DNA of 64,000 nucleotides from Bacillus marinisedimentorum (GCF_001644195.2 NZ_LWBL02000016.1:1-64000); one strand, 5' to 3'; positions 17,513 through 26,731 are shown, counted from the first letter of the stretch. Numbers and translations are program-made. The notes: generated by a model not told the origin, from the sequence alone.

Positions 17513-18481
17513 ATGAAAAATAAACGTGCGATTGCTGCTTTTTTATTCGTGTTCATCATTGGACTTATTATGATTTTATTTTGGTATGAAGAAAAGCAGC
17601 AAACCCATAATGCCGAACCTGCTTCCACAATTCAAAACGAAGATAAAATGAAGGAAGAAGAGGACCCGGCCGAGGATGTTGTGGAAGAAGTCCAGGAACC
17701 AGTCGAGGATAGCGATGAGGTTGCGGATTTCGAAAAAGACACAATAAAAGAAGCGGTAACGAACGTTGTGGAAGATACGATTGATGTTTTTGTCGAAGAA
17801 GACATCCACATCACCGCTGTCGGCGATTCACTGACCCAGGGCGTCGGTGACGAGGGAAAAGATGGCGGCTATCTGGGCGACCTTGAAACGGAAATTAGAA
17901 AAATGGAAGAAGTCAACCGGGTTGAAATTTCAAACTATGGCGTCCGCGGCAACAGGACAGAGCACTTAATTAAGCGTCTTGACAAGAAACAAGTCGTCAA
18001 ATCGCTGAAGGACTCAGACATTATCATTGTCACAATCGGTGCGAATGATATTATGAAAGTGGTCAAGTCGAACTTCACGAACCTTGAAATGGAACCTTTC
18101 ACTGAGGCACAGGCTCAGTATGAGGGGAATTTGGATACTATTTTTGCAAAAATCCGTAAACATAATCCGGATGCACCAATTTATCTGCTTGGAATGTACA
18201 ATCCGTTTTTCAAATGGTTTGCCCATATTGAAGAATTGGATAAAATCCTTGAGAACTGGAATGTCAGCAGCCAGATTGTCGTAAAAAGATATGAGAATGT
18301 AAGGTATATTCCTACAGACGACTTGTTCCGCAACAAAAAAGAGGAGCTGCTGGCAGAAGATAACTTCCACCCCAATGCAAAAGGCTACAGTTTAATTGCC
18401 GGCCGGGTGTATGAAGAGATATCTCCCGCCATTGTGAAACAACAGCGTAATATGCTTGCTGGAGAGACTGAAAGAAATTAA
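17513..18481 (+). CDS. ypmR: Membrane-anchored SGNH/GDSL hydrolase (YpmR-like)
   Basis: This 322-residue protein has an uncleaved N-terminal membrane anchor (about 7-24), then an acidic linker rich in Glu and Asp (about 40-100), then an extracytoplasmic SGNH domain. Block I is VGDSLTQGVG (nucleophile Ser), block III is TIGANDI, and block V is DNFHPNAKGY (Asp and His). Such enzymes act as esterases on lipids or polymers. The linker is longer than I recall for B. subtilis YpmR. It is followed 17 bp later by the ypmS-like gene, the same pair as in B. subtilis. Confidence 0.85.
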   Translation: MKNKRAIAAFLFVFIIGLIMILFWYEEKQQTHNAEPASTIQNEDKMKEEEDPAEDVVEEVQEPVEDSDEVADFEKDTIKEAVTNVVEDTIDVFVEEDIHITAVGDSLTQGVGDEGKDGGYLGDLETEIRKMEEVNRVEISNYGVRGNRTEHLIKRLDKKQVVKSLKDSDIIIVTIGANDIMKVVKSNFTNLEMEPFTEAQAQYEGNLDTIFAKIRKHNPDAPIYLLGMYNPFFKWFAHIEELDKILENWNVSSQIVVKRYENVRYIPTDDLFRNKKEELLAEDNFHPNAKGYSLIAGRVYEEISPAIVKQQRNMLAGETERN

Positions 18482-18498
18482 TAAATAGGGGATCGATT

Positions 18499-19134
18499 AT
18501 GAAAAAGAATCGCAATACCTGGAAGTATTTATTTATCGGATTGTTGGCTCTTAACATCGCAATCATTCTCTGGATGTTCATCATGGTCGGCAGCCCGGCC
18601 AACAATGAATATCCAGATGACCGGAAAGCCCGGGATAATGAAACCGAGTTTACGATCATATCGACGAAAGAAGACTTGAACCAGCTCATGAATGACTATA
18701 TTGCCGATATGTCCAAAAATGAAAAAATCGATTATGCCGTTTCACTCGAAGATGACGTTGAACTAAAAGGTTCCATCATGGCTTTTGGCAACCCGGTGAG
18801 CCTTACGATGAATTTTGAACCGGTCGTCCAGGAAAACGGGGACCTGCTGCTTGAGCAAAAATCAATCAAGCTTGGCCGACTGTCACTTCCGAGCCGGAAA
18901 GTCCTTGATTACCTGCGTGATAACTACAAACTGCCGGAGTGGGTAGTCGTCAATCCGAAAGAGGAAAACGTTTATGTCGCCCTGACGGAAATGAAAACGA
19001 AAAGCAATTTTCGGGTAAAAGTGCAAAACTTCAATCTCGAAGATAATCGTCTCGCATTTAAAATTACCGTTCCGACAAAAACATTCGACCGTTTTGCGGA
19101 CAATTCATATTCAAATGTAAAGACTCTCCAGTAA
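18499..19134 (+). CDS. ypmS: YpmS-family (DUF2140) membrane-anchored protein
   Basis: This 211-residue protein has an N-terminal membrane segment (about 9-32) and an extracytoplasmic DUF2140 domain with KEDLNQLMNDYIAD and a beta-rich body. Function is not established. It is co-transcribed with the SGNH hydrolase, so the two probably act together at the outer face of the membrane. A terminator overlaps the stop codon. Confidence 0.85.
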   Translation: MKKNRNTWKYLFIGLLALNIAIILWMFIMVGSPANNEYPDDRKARDNETEFTIISTKEDLNQLMNDYIADMSKNEKIDYAVSLEDDVELKGSIMAFGNPVSLTMNFEPVVQENGDLLLEQKSIKLGRLSLPSRKVLDYLRDNYKLPEWVVVNPKEENVYVALTEMKTKSNFRVKVQNFNLEDNRLAFKITVPTKTFDRFADNSYSNVKTLQ

Positions 19135-19157
19135 ATGCTGGGGGGTTATTTTTTTGT
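19123..19157 (+). terminator. Terminator of the ypmRS operon
   Basis: CTCCAG and CTGGGG pair (with one G-U pair) around a seven-base loop, followed by TTATTTTTTT. Confidence 0.65.
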
Positions 19158-19329
19158 TGAACAAACGCTTCGCAGTCATCCGGGAGCTCCGCTGCACGCC
19201 GGCTCTCGGGAAGCCGCTCCTTCGGCTCCTATCAACAATATTGTTGAAGCGGGAATGCTTAAATTGGGCATTCTGATAGAATCGTGGGGCAATATCCTGA
19301 GTGAATTAAGGGCAGTGCAGCTGCTGTAT

Positions 19330-19620
19330 GTTCGCCTTGAAAGCAGGAGCTTCCAGCGTGAAACAGTTGTGATATGGCGTGAAAGGCATGCTTTGGCGTG
19401 AAATATGCGTTCGCCCGCTTGAAACTGAGCTGTTGCGGCTTGAAACTGTGATCGTCCGGCGTGAAAAAGCCGAATTATGGCGGAAAAACAAAACGTCTTC
19501 CAGTCCAACCGCATAATATCTGGCTGTTATCGCATGAAAATTAGGAGATACGTCGTGAAACACTGCTCTTTTGGCGTTAAACGCAATTTCATTTCCGAAA
19601 ACAGGAGCCTTTCCATCAAA
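19330..19620. repeat. 21-bp periodic GCGTGAAA array
   Basis: TGAAA-type cores start at 19337, 19358, 19379, 19398, 19419, 19440, 19461 and about 19482, then resume at 19534, 19555, 19576 and about 19595. Spacing is 21 bp with a few 19-20 bp steps. Only GCGTGAAA-like cores are conserved. The rest of 19160-19939 holds no supported gene. Confidence 0.7.
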
Positions 19621-19939
19621 AAACTGGTCCGAGTCACCAATTTCTTCCCCAGAACCAACAAAGGTAACGTACAATCGCTTCTCAGAGCACCTGCTCCTCA
19701 AATTTAAGCCTCTGCCAATCAAATCTGGAGGCAGGCAACTTCCACGCTCACCGTGTCCGCCGCCCATGCCGCAGAAAACAGCACCAGCATGCTAATTTTC
19801 CGATAAATTACAATTTTTACAGATGAGATACAAACAGCTTAAAGATGTTTAAATGCCCCCTGAAGGCGGTACATATTAGAGAACTAATGTTTAAGGTATA
19901 AGTAAGGATAAATCTCCGATGATGGAGGGGGTATGCTGT

Positions 19940-21412
19940 ATGCTGTTTAACTCGTTTGGTTTTATCTTTCTTTTTCTTCCGCTAACATTAATCGTTTACT
20001 ATACACTGACACGTTTCAGGGCATTTCATCTTGCGAAACTGACGTTGATTGTTGCATCGCTGTTCTTCTACGGATACTGGAATCCGAAGTATCTGCTGCT
20101 GATCGGGTTCAGTATCGTTTTCAACTATGCGTTCAGCAAGTGGCTGGGCAAGAAGCCGTCTAAATGGAGCCTTGGCTTCGGGGTGGCTGTCAACCTTGCA
20201 TTGCTCGGTTACTACAAATATGCTGATTTCTTCCTGGAAAATGTGAATGCGGTGTTCGGTATGAATATGCCTTTGCTGCAAATTGTACTGCCGCTGGCGA
20301 TTTCGTTTTTCACCTTCCAGCAGATCGGCTTTTTGGTCGACTCCTATCACGGTGATACGAAAGACTATAACTTTTTCAACTATACGCTGTTTGTCGTTTT
20401 CTTCCCGCAGCTGATTGCCGGACCGATCGTCCATCATACGGACGTCATCCCGCAGTTCCAGAAGGAAAAAACCTTTCAGCTGAATCACCGCAATGTCTCG
20501 CTTGGAGTGCTGATTTTCTCACTCGGCCTGTTCAAAAAAGTTGTGATTGCTGATTCGCTTGCTTTGTGGGCAACGCCCGCTTTCGACCAGGCGTCTTCCC
20601 TGACGATGCTGGAAGCATGGGGTGCGGCACTTGCGTATACGTTCCAGCTTTACTTTGACTTCTCCGGCTACTCGGAAATGGCACTCGGGCTGGGGCTGTT
20701 TTTCAATATCAAGTTGCCGGTCAACTTCATGTCTCCATATAAAGCCAACAGCATCAGTGAATTCTGGCGGTCCTGGCACATGACGCTTTCCCGCTTTCTG
20801 CGTGATTATCTGTATATCGCGCTAGGCGGGAACAGAAAAGGAAAAACCCGCAAATACATCAACCTGTTTTTGACGATGTTCCTTGGCGGAATCTGGCACG
20901 GTGCCGGCTGGACGTTTGTCATCTGGGGTGCGATGCACGGCATGTATAACGTCATTAACCATGTTTACCGCGAATTGAAAAAGAAACTGTTCCGGCTTCC
21001 AGCGAAGAAGGCGGAGACAGCTGCTGCCCGTGAAGAAGCGCCTGAAACATTGTGGACGACTATACGGCAAGGGATGGCAGTTTTGCCTTACCGATTGATT
21101 ACCTTCCTTTCAGTTGTCGTTGCATGGGTCTTTTTCCGGGCTCTGACAGTCGAAGATGCCTTTAAAGTTCTTAAGGGCATGGCCGGCATGAACGGCATCG
21201 AATATGGAAAACTCGATTATTTGCCGGGCGGCACCACTGAATTGCTTATCTTAGGGGCGCTGTTCATCTTTGTAAGTGTGGCGCCGAATACGATCGAAGT
21301 TGCTGAGAAAATGAAACCGACCGCGAAATGGGCAGTGTTCATCGCCGTTGTTTTAGTAACCGCACTGCTGTTTATCAATCGTGAAGCTGAATTTTTATAC
21401 TTCCAGTTTTAA
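19940..21412 (+). CDS. MBOAT-family membrane O-acyltransferase (AlgI/PatA-like)
   Basis: This 490-residue polytopic protein moves acetyl groups across the membrane for polysaccharide or peptidoglycan O-acetylation. The MBOAT motifs are ISEFWRSWHMTLSRFLRDYL and GGIWHGAGWTFVIWG, the second with the invariant His. The ATG at 19940 is chosen because GGAGGGGG lies about 9 bases before it and MLFNSF is the usual N-terminus. The next gene, 18 bp on, encodes the extracytoplasmic transferase partner. The acceptor polymer is unknown; secondary wall polysaccharide or exopolysaccharide are possibilities. Confidence 0.9.
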   Translation: MLFNSFGFIFLFLPLTLIVYYTLTRFRAFHLAKLTLIVASLFFYGYWNPKYLLLIGFSIVFNYAFSKWLGKKPSKWSLGFGVAVNLALLGYYKYADFFLENVNAVFGMNMPLLQIVLPLAISFFTFQQIGFLVDSYHGDTKDYNFFNYTLFVVFFPQLIAGPIVHHTDVIPQFQKEKTFQLNHRNVSLGVLIFSLGLFKKVVIADSLALWATPAFDQASSLTMLEAWGAALAYTFQLYFDFSGYSEMALGLGLFFNIKLPVNFMSPYKANSISEFWRSWHMTLSRFLRDYLYIALGGNRKGKTRKYINLFLTMFLGGIWHGAGWTFVIWGAMHGMYNVINHVYRELKKKLFRLPAKKAETAAAREEAPETLWTTIRQGMAVLPYRLITFLSVVVAWVFFRALTVEDAFKVLKGMAGMNGIEYGKLDYLPGGTTELLILGALFIFVSVAPNTIEVAEKMKPTAKWAVFIAVVLVTALLFINREAEFLYFQF

Positions 21413-21430
21413 AGTGGAGAGGGATGCCTT

Positions 21431-22486
21431 ATGAGTTGGAAAAAAATGAGTATTGCCATTATGCTGAGTGCGGCTTTTCTCCTTGGCGGGCTAATGGTTG
21501 TCAATTATTTCGTCAATCCCCTTGGGAAATATTCGTCCCGTGAATTTCCGTCGCTCGTCTGGACGGCACGTGCCGATAAAGCCCAGCTGCTGTCAGAGTT
21601 TGAACAAGAACCTGAGGTGCTTGTGCTCGGGTCAAGCCGCTCGATGAAAATCGATCCGGGATTCATTGAGCAGCAGACGGATAAACCGTCGTTCAATGCC
21701 AGTGTCAACTCGGCTATGGCTGAGGATTACTATGTCATGCTCAAGTACGCTCTTGAAGAAGTAGACGTGAAACCGGAAGCGATCCTGCTTGGAATCGATG
21801 TGGAATCCTTCCACAACGGGCGTACTGCCGATGACCGGCTGGTTTATAATAATCGCTTCCTGAAATACTTGCATGATAAAGATCGGCCGAACATCGGTGA
21901 ACGGGTTAAAACGATGCTGACTTACGACGAAGTGGCAGGATCATTCAGAAGCCTGTACTTTTCAGCAACTGAATATCCGGAACCGATGGCAACATATACA
22001 GAAAATGGTTTTCTTCACTACCCGGAACGGGAAAGAAAATTAGAGAAGGGAACATTTGAACCGAAAATCAAAGAATACGTCGAAAAATATCAAGGCCGTT
22101 ATAAAGGCTATACGGCCGTTGACGCAGATCGGCAAGATTACTTTGAAAAATTCCTTCAGCTTGCCGCAGAAAATGATATTAAAGTGGCAGGATTCATCAC
22201 AACCCTCCACGATGATGTCATCAAGGCACTGGATGAAGATAATGTATACAGCGACCGCAAAAAAGAAGTGACAGCGTTCTTATCCGAAATGGAGGAAAAG
22301 TACAGCCACTTCAGCTACAAAGATTTTGACAGGGTGGAAAAATACGACGGATCACTTGAAGCTTTTTACGATGGTGCACATATCCAGGAGGAAAATGCCA
22401 ACATCATTACAGCGGAGCTGCTGAGCGAAGTGAACCTGACAGAGCCGGCCCGCGCCTCTGCTTCAGGAAGTGACCGGCCATCTTAA
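21431..22486 (+). CDS. Membrane-anchored SGNH O-acetyltransferase (PatB/AlgX-like partner)
   Basis: This 351-residue protein has an N-terminal membrane segment (about 7-27) and an outer SGNH-like domain. VLVLGSSRSMKIDP carries the nucleophile Ser, and FYDGAHIQEENANII carries the Asp and His. This is the usual partner of an MBOAT acyltransferase and transfers the exported acetyl group to the polymer. It follows the MBOAT gene by 18 bp and a terminator follows, so the two form a closed operon. Confidence 0.83.
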   Translation: MSWKKMSIAIMLSAAFLLGGLMVVNYFVNPLGKYSSREFPSLVWTARADKAQLLSEFEQEPEVLVLGSSRSMKIDPGFIEQQTDKPSFNASVNSAMAEDYYVMLKYALEEVDVKPEAILLGIDVESFHNGRTADDRLVYNNRFLKYLHDKDRPNIGERVKTMLTYDEVAGSFRSLYFSATEYPEPMATYTENGFLHYPERERKLEKGTFEPKIKEYVEKYQGRYKGYTAVDADRQDYFEKFLQLAAENDIKVAGFITTLHDDVIKALDEDNVYSDRKKEVTAFLSEMEEKYSHFSYKDFDRVEKYDGSLEAFYDGAHIQEENANIITAELLSEVNLTEPARASASGSDRPS

Positions 22487-22526
22487 AAAAAGGAACAATC
22501 CGCATGACGATGCGGTTAAGATAAAG

Positions 22527-22565
22527 GAACCCTTGCTGATGAAGCAAGGGTTCTTTGGCTTTTGA
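22527..22565 (+). terminator. Terminator of the O-acetylation operon
   Basis: GAACCCTTGC and GCAAGGGTTC form a ten-pair stem, followed by a T-rich tail. Confidence 0.8.
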
Positions 22566-22597
22566 AATAGCCAAAACGACCTTTACAGAGTGTCATT

Positions 22598-22626
22598 CGA
22601 CAATATCCGACGGGTGCCTGTCACCT
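22598..22626. repeat. CGACAGGTGCCTGTC-type element, copy 1
   Basis: ATTCGACAATATCCGACGGG followed by TGCCTGTCACC resembles the element at 54206-54242. It lies between two convergent terminators. Confidence 0.45.
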
Positions 22627-22662
22627 GAAAAAAGCCGGCCCGCAATCTGATAGCGGGCCGGT
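22626..22662 (-). terminator. Terminator of the queF operon
   Basis: On the minus strand CCGGCCCGC and GCGGGCCGG pair, followed by CTTTTTTC. Confidence 0.85.
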
Positions 22663-22669
22663 TCTGATC

Positions 22670-23320
22670 CTATACAGCATAAGGTTCTTGTCCAGTTTCA
22701 CCAGTTCCCTTTGTTTTCGTGAACAAATAAAATAGCGGCGTATCGATAAGCGCCAGAACAAGCTTAACACCGAACTGGGAAACAATCATTATCCAGATGT
22801 TCGGCACGGTGCCGTAAAAGGCGATCGTGATGAAAATGGTCGTATCGATAAATTGGGATGCAAAGGTGCTTGCATTGTTGCGGAGCCATTTATGCTTCGC
22901 ATTTGTTTTCCCTTTAAGATAGGAGAACAAGTATATATCAATATTTTGTGAGATGAAGTAAGCGGCAAAGCTGGCGATGACAAACCGGTAGTTTTGGCCG
23001 AGCAGAACTTCATAGGCACCCTGTGTTTCCGCTGCAAACGGGGCAACGGGCAGTTTCAGTCCGATAAAAATCATCACACTTGCAAACACCTGGGCAATGA
23101 AGCCGAAAAGCACCGTTCGCTGTGCCTGTTGGCGGCCATATTGCTCATGGATGATATCGGTGAGCAAAAACGTGAATGCATAGGTGATCACGGCGGCCGG
23201 AAGCACAATCGAACCGCCGACCATGATGACTTTTCCGGCGAGTGTATTGGCTGTGACCAGCGAGACGGCAAACAGGATATTCAGCAGGACGAGCTTATTT
23301 TCCATATAGCCCTTGCTCAT
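22670..23320 (-). CDS. Queuosine precursor transporter (YhhQ/DUF165 family)
   Basis: This 216-residue protein has about six membrane helices and family motifs such as LTDIIHEQYGRQQAQR and ASQFIDTTIFI. YhhQ-type proteins import queuosine precursors such as preQ0 and preQ1. Its start overlaps the queF stop (ATGA), so the two genes are translationally coupled, and both are under the preQ1 riboswitch. Confidence 0.9.
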   Translation of the reverse strand: MSKGYMENKLVLLNILFAVSLVTANTLAGKVIMVGGSIVLPAAVITYAFTFLLTDIIHEQYGRQQAQRTVLFGFIAQVFASVMIFIGLKLPVAPFAAETQGAYEVLLGQNYRFVIASFAAYFISQNIDIYLFSYLKGKTNAKHKWLRNNASTFASQFIDTTIFITIAFYGTVPNIWIMIVSQFGVKLVLALIDTPLFYLFTKTKGTGETGQEPYAV

Positions 23321-23733
23321 TGTCCGTCCCCGTCTTTCATGCGGGCTGCTGTTGTTTTCAACTCAATGCCGCCGCGGGCTGATTGGTAAACGGTCACTTC
23401 CACTTTCAGCGGGTCGATGGCGAACACGATATCATCGGCAATTTGAGCGGCAAGCGATTCGCAGTAACTGCCTTCTTCGCGGAACGCCCATAAATAAAAC
23501 TTCAGCGATTTTGACTCGATGCATTTCGCATCAGGGACATATGAAATTTCCACCTGCCCGAAATCAGGCTGCCCGGTTTTCGGGCAAATCGATGTGAATT
23601 CCAGGGCGCGGAACGTGATCTCCTGTACATTCGGAGCCGGGAACGCCTCGTTTTTTAATACCTGGCGTGCCTCCTCCGTACTGGCTGGACGCGGCATCGG
23701 TCCGGATGCCGGGATTCTTGGGCTGTTTTCCAT
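23317..23733 (-). CDS. queF: NADPH-dependent preQ0 reductase QueF
   Basis: This 138-residue enzyme reduces 7-cyano-7-deazaguanine to preQ1 in queuosine biosynthesis. Cys50 and Asp57 lie in TSICPKTGQPDFG, and ESKSLKFYLWAFR is the family's substrate-binding segment. The start is the ATG after AAGGAGGAATTTATCT. Two points are unusual: the protein is shorter than B. subtilis QueF, and at the position of its conserved His-Glu pair it reads SYCES (Cys91-Glu92). queC, queD and queE are absent here. Confidence 0.9.
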   Translation of the reverse strand: MENSPRIPASGPMPRPASTEEARQVLKNEAFPAPNVQEITFRALEFTSICPKTGQPDFGQVEISYVPDAKCIESKSLKFYLWAFREEGSYCESLAAQIADDIVFAIDPLKVEVTVYQSARGGIELKTTAARMKDGDGQ

Positions 23734-23742
23734 AGATAAATT

Positions 23743-23782
23743 CCTCCTTAGTTTTGATAGAGCAGGATTTTTCGAACTGCTT
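23743..23782 (-). promoter_or_regulatory. preQ1-I riboswitch
   Basis: On the minus strand AGCAG-TTC...CTGCT forms the P1 hairpin, followed by the A-rich tail TATCAAAACTAA that runs into the queF ribosome site GGAGG. UCC in the loop can pair with the GGA, as in preQ1-I pseudoknots. This implies translational repression of queF and the transporter when preQ1 is plentiful. Confidence 0.75.
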
Positions 23783-23812
23783 ACTGCCGCTATGGATATC
23801 GGCAACTTTACT

Positions 23813-23818
23813 ATTATA
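23813..23818 (-). promoter_or_regulatory. Likely -10 box of the queF operon
   Basis: TATAAT on the minus strand lies about 30 bases upstream of the preQ1 riboswitch. No strong -35 is visible. Confidence 0.4.
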
Positions 23819-23954
23819 GCAGAGACAGCGGAAATTTGGAGGGAGTAAAGCTTTGATTGCCCGTAATAAGCACAAATGATGTCTTTTGGGTGAGGGTTAT
23901 TCCAATAGAGTATCTTTAATGGGATAAATCCTTTTCAAAAAAATTGCATTTTAG

Positions 23955-24165
23955 GAGGGAAGTTGATTTTCGCTGCAGGGGCTCGCTTTCACCACAGGCA
24001 CAAGTGCGACATCCGTTCCTGCTTCCCTTCGGTCGCACTCACGTTGTCTTCTTTGCCGCAGGGCGGGCGGTGAGCCTCATTATCGCTATTGCTCTTGCGG
24101 GGTCTCACCTGTCCCGCTGCTTCCGTCGGAGTCGAGCCTATCCGCACCAATCAACTTGGTGCGTG
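23955..24165. repeat. GC-rich cassette family A, long copy
   Basis: It begins GAAGTTGATTTTCGCTGCAG and runs through CGCTTTCACC, GGTCGCACTCACG, GGGCGGGCGGTGAGC and GGGTCTCACCTGTCCCGC to near CAATCAACTTGG. The ends GTTGATTT and AATCAACT are inverted relative to each other. Related copies are at 26498, 27795, 33802 and 55718. Confidence 0.7.
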
Positions 24166-24232
24166 AAAAGGGATGCCGCTCTTATTTTATTTAGCCAACT
24201 GGTTTGGATAGAAGTATAATACTTCATTTCCG

Positions 24233-24745
24233 CTAGAGAAAAAAGTGAATCAGCATCAAACCGACAAACACGAAGGCACTGTACCGGTGGAACCGGCGGC
24301 GTTTCCCTGAAGACTTCCGTTTCCGCATATAGCCTGTGATAAGCAGTGGTATAAGGGCCAGAAGTGCAAGTGCTCCTGTCCAGCTGTAGCGGTTATCAAA
24401 CGGCACATTGCTCCCCATCCACCATGCATGCGGAAGAATCCAGAGAACCGCATAAATTGCCGTTGCCACATGGAAGCGGATAAACACCCTTGTAAACCCG
24501 ACCAGTTTCCCGAGCCACTTAGGTTTCGGGCGCGGTGAATGGCTGATGGTGAATAACAGCAGATACAAAGTGAAGGCGATCAAAAAATAAATGAGTCCGA
24601 TCCGGCCCAGCCACTTGACGCTATTGTAATCAAGCGGTTCGGTGAAAAAGGCGAGTGCGACCGGAATCGTGACAACGCCGATAATCGCCAGGCCTTTTGG
24701 GACCGTGAGCCTGTATAGCCATTGTAAAAGTTCATGTTTCTTCAT
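24233..24745 (-). CDS. Predicted four- or five-helix membrane protein, possibly haem-binding
   Basis: This 170-residue protein has hydrophobic helices near 18-36, 46-66, 92-112, 122-142 and 150-170. Histidines inside or near helices (FHVATAIYAVLWILPHAWW and HRYSAFVFVGLMLIHFFL) recall cytochrome b or ferric-reductase-like bundles. I do not recognise a named family, and haem binding is only a possibility. It is monocistronic and divergent from the SEDS gene. Confidence 0.65.
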   Translation of the reverse strand: MKKHELLQWLYRLTVPKGLAIIGVVTIPVALAFFTEPLDYNSVKWLGRIGLIYFLIAFTLYLLLFTISHSPRPKPKWLGKLVGFTRVFIRFHVATAIYAVLWILPHAWWMGSNVPFDNRYSWTGALALLALIPLLITGYMRKRKSSGKRRRFHRYSAFVFVGLMLIHFFL

Positions 24746-24968
24746 TTGGGATGCCCCCTGACAGAGAGGTTTACCATTAGAGGAATGGTGATAAATATAG
24801 ATGTTATGAGAAAAGTACCCTGAAAGCGCACATCATAATCTTTACTGAGTCAATCCGTTTAAATAAGTTGGCAAAAAACGTATCTTAAGCGTATCATTTC
24901 AACTGACAGCCATCATTTTACCTGACATTTTAACTCATCAAATGCATTGACATGAAGGGAGTATCGTC

Positions 24969-26234
24969 ATGCTAAATCGATACAGCAAAGACCGGGTGTT
25001 GCTTTTCATAATTGGTATGTTTTTTGTGATCAGCCTGCTGGGCATATACTCTGCCCAGAGCACCCAGCAATATAGTGGGAACTTTTTGATAAAACAGCTG
25101 ATGTGGTATGGAGTCGGGACTGCTGCGATGCTCCTTGTCGCCCTGGTCAATGTACCGGCAGCAACACGATATCTTGCCTGGCCCGGCTATATCGTCGGGC
25201 TTGCGCTCCTGATCGGGCTCAATTTTTTGCCGGCATCGGGTTCATTGATCACGGCACCGGTTATCAACGGCACACAGGGGTGGTATGAAATTGCCGGCCT
25301 CGGGGCTTTTCAGCCTTCTGAGCTGATGAAAATCTTTTTGATAGTAGCGCTTGCCTCTGTCATCCATTCACATAAACAGAAAGGTAAAGATGAAGAAGAT
25401 AAGACAGGCGGCAGGCTTTTCCTGAAAATGATTCTTGTCTGGGCAATTCCGTCCGTACTCGTACTGGAACAGCCGGATATCGGTACAGTGCTTGTCTATC
25501 TTTCCATCTTGTTTGTCATGCTGATCATTTCAGGAATCAATCTGAAAGTTATCGGCTCGATCCTCCTTGTCATTTTGGGAGGGCTGGGGCTGTTCTTCCT
25601 TTTATTCTTTCAGTTTCCTTCCGTACTTGAACTGGTGTTGAAAAAGTACCAGCTGGCCCGTTTGTCCGGCTGGCTTGAACCTTTTCAACATGCCGAGACG
25701 AGCGGATTCCAGCTTGTCCAGTCATTGTCGGTCATCGGAGACGGCAAGCTGTCGGGAGCTGGATACCTGGCGACGGAGACGCACTTGCCCGAGGCGCATT
25801 CCGACTTCATTTTTACGATCATCAGCGGTGAATTCGGCTTTATAGGAGCAGCAGTGCTCTTGCTGCTTTACTTTGTCCTGATTGCCCGCATGATCAATAT
25901 CGCATTCACGTCCGTCCATCCAGTGAACCGTTATATCATCACAGGCATTATCGGCATGATTACGTTTCATGTCTTTGAAAATATCGGCATGACGATTGGA
26001 CTGCTGCCGATCACCGGTATACCGCTGCCTTTCATCAGCTATGGCGGGAGCTCCCTGCTGGCCAATATGGCGGCAGTCGGAATTGTGTTAAGCGTCTATA
26101 GTCACTCTGACGGCAAAGACTTGCCAAGGCGCAAAACGATCCGTGAAATAAAAAACAGGCTGAACCTTGTCACCTGGCTTATGTACAGCCTCCTGCTTAT
26201 CCTGCTTATCCGGCTGGCGATTGTGATGCTTTAA
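24969..26234 (+). CDS. SEDS-family glycosyltransferase (FtsW/RodA/SpoVE-like)
   Basis: This 421-residue protein with about ten membrane helices polymerises peptidoglycan from lipid II together with a class B PBP. FQPSELMKIFLIVALA and GIPLPFISYGGSSLLANMA are the family signatures. Their placement and a long loop after helix 4 favour RodA-type proteins. B. subtilis rodA (ywcF) lies near ywcH, and a YwcH-like gene occurs 2 kb downstream here, which supports a RodA-type identity. No PBP partner is adjacent. Confidence 0.85.
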   Translation: MLNRYSKDRVLLFIIGMFFVISLLGIYSAQSTQQYSGNFLIKQLMWYGVGTAAMLLVALVNVPAATRYLAWPGYIVGLALLIGLNFLPASGSLITAPVINGTQGWYEIAGLGAFQPSELMKIFLIVALASVIHSHKQKGKDEEDKTGGRLFLKMILVWAIPSVLVLEQPDIGTVLVYLSILFVMLIISGINLKVIGSILLVILGGLGLFFLLFFQFPSVLELVLKKYQLARLSGWLEPFQHAETSGFQLVQSLSVIGDGKLSGAGYLATETHLPEAHSDFIFTIISGEFGFIGAAVLLLLYFVLIARMINIAFTSVHPVNRYIITGIIGMITFHVFENIGMTIGLLPITGIPLPFISYGGSSLLANMAAVGIVLSVYSHSDGKDLPRRKTIREIKNRLNLVTWLMYSLLLILLIRLAIVML

Positions 26235-26497
26235 TAAAAAAGCAGACCGTTAATGGCTTCGGTTTTCGAGCAATGAAACAACATACTGATTATCAGACCA
26301 AATTTCATATCATTTGATCTTTTCTTGTTTTTTATAACAATGATTACCGTTTTTTGACGTGCAAAAAATCGTACGAAACCACACTACAAATAACATTTGC
26401 TACACTAATTGCAATATTAAGATTGTTCTGATGTTAATGAAAAAGGATTGTGGAAGAAGGAATGACTTAAGTTCTCCATAAAGTGAGCTTTAGAACG

Positions 26498-26625
26498 GGA
26501 AGTTGATTTCCGCTGCAGGGGCTCGCTTTCACCCAAGGGCACAAGGGCGACATCTGTTCCTGCTTCCCTTCGGTCGCACTCACAGTGTCTTCTTTGCCGC
26601 GGGGCGGGCGGTGAGTGCAAAACAC
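26498..26625. repeat. GC-rich cassette family A, copy 2
   Basis: It is nearly identical to the first part of the 23955 copy (GGAAGTTGATTTCCGCTGCA, GGCACAAGGGCGACATCTGT, GGGGCGGGCGGTGAG) but ends earlier. The rest of 26239-26697 is AT-rich and holds no supported gene. Confidence 0.7.
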
Positions 26626-26697
26626 TAAAAAATGGTTAAATAACAGGTATTTCTTTAAGGAAATTACTTTATATTTAACACACCAATTAGCACAAAG

Positions 26698-26731
26698 AAG
26701 AGCTTGGGTAATTACCCAAGCTCTTTAGCAT
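26698..26731 (-). terminator. Bidirectional terminator hairpin
   Basis: AAAGAGCTTGGGTAA and its inverted copy form a long stem with A/T flanks, just after the stop of the following minus-strand gene. Confidence 0.75.

Noticed and set aside
19135..19401. Frame after ypmS
   Set aside because: It starts inside the ypmS terminator and runs into the 21-bp array; composition is not protein-like.
19330..19620. CRISPR array
   Set aside because: The conserved core is only about 8 bp with a 21-bp period; real CRISPR repeats are longer with unique spacers of 30 bp or more, and no cas genes are present.
23955..24165. Insertion sequence or its remnant
   Set aside because: No transposase fragment is seen; the same segment recurs as a non-coding cassette with variable length.
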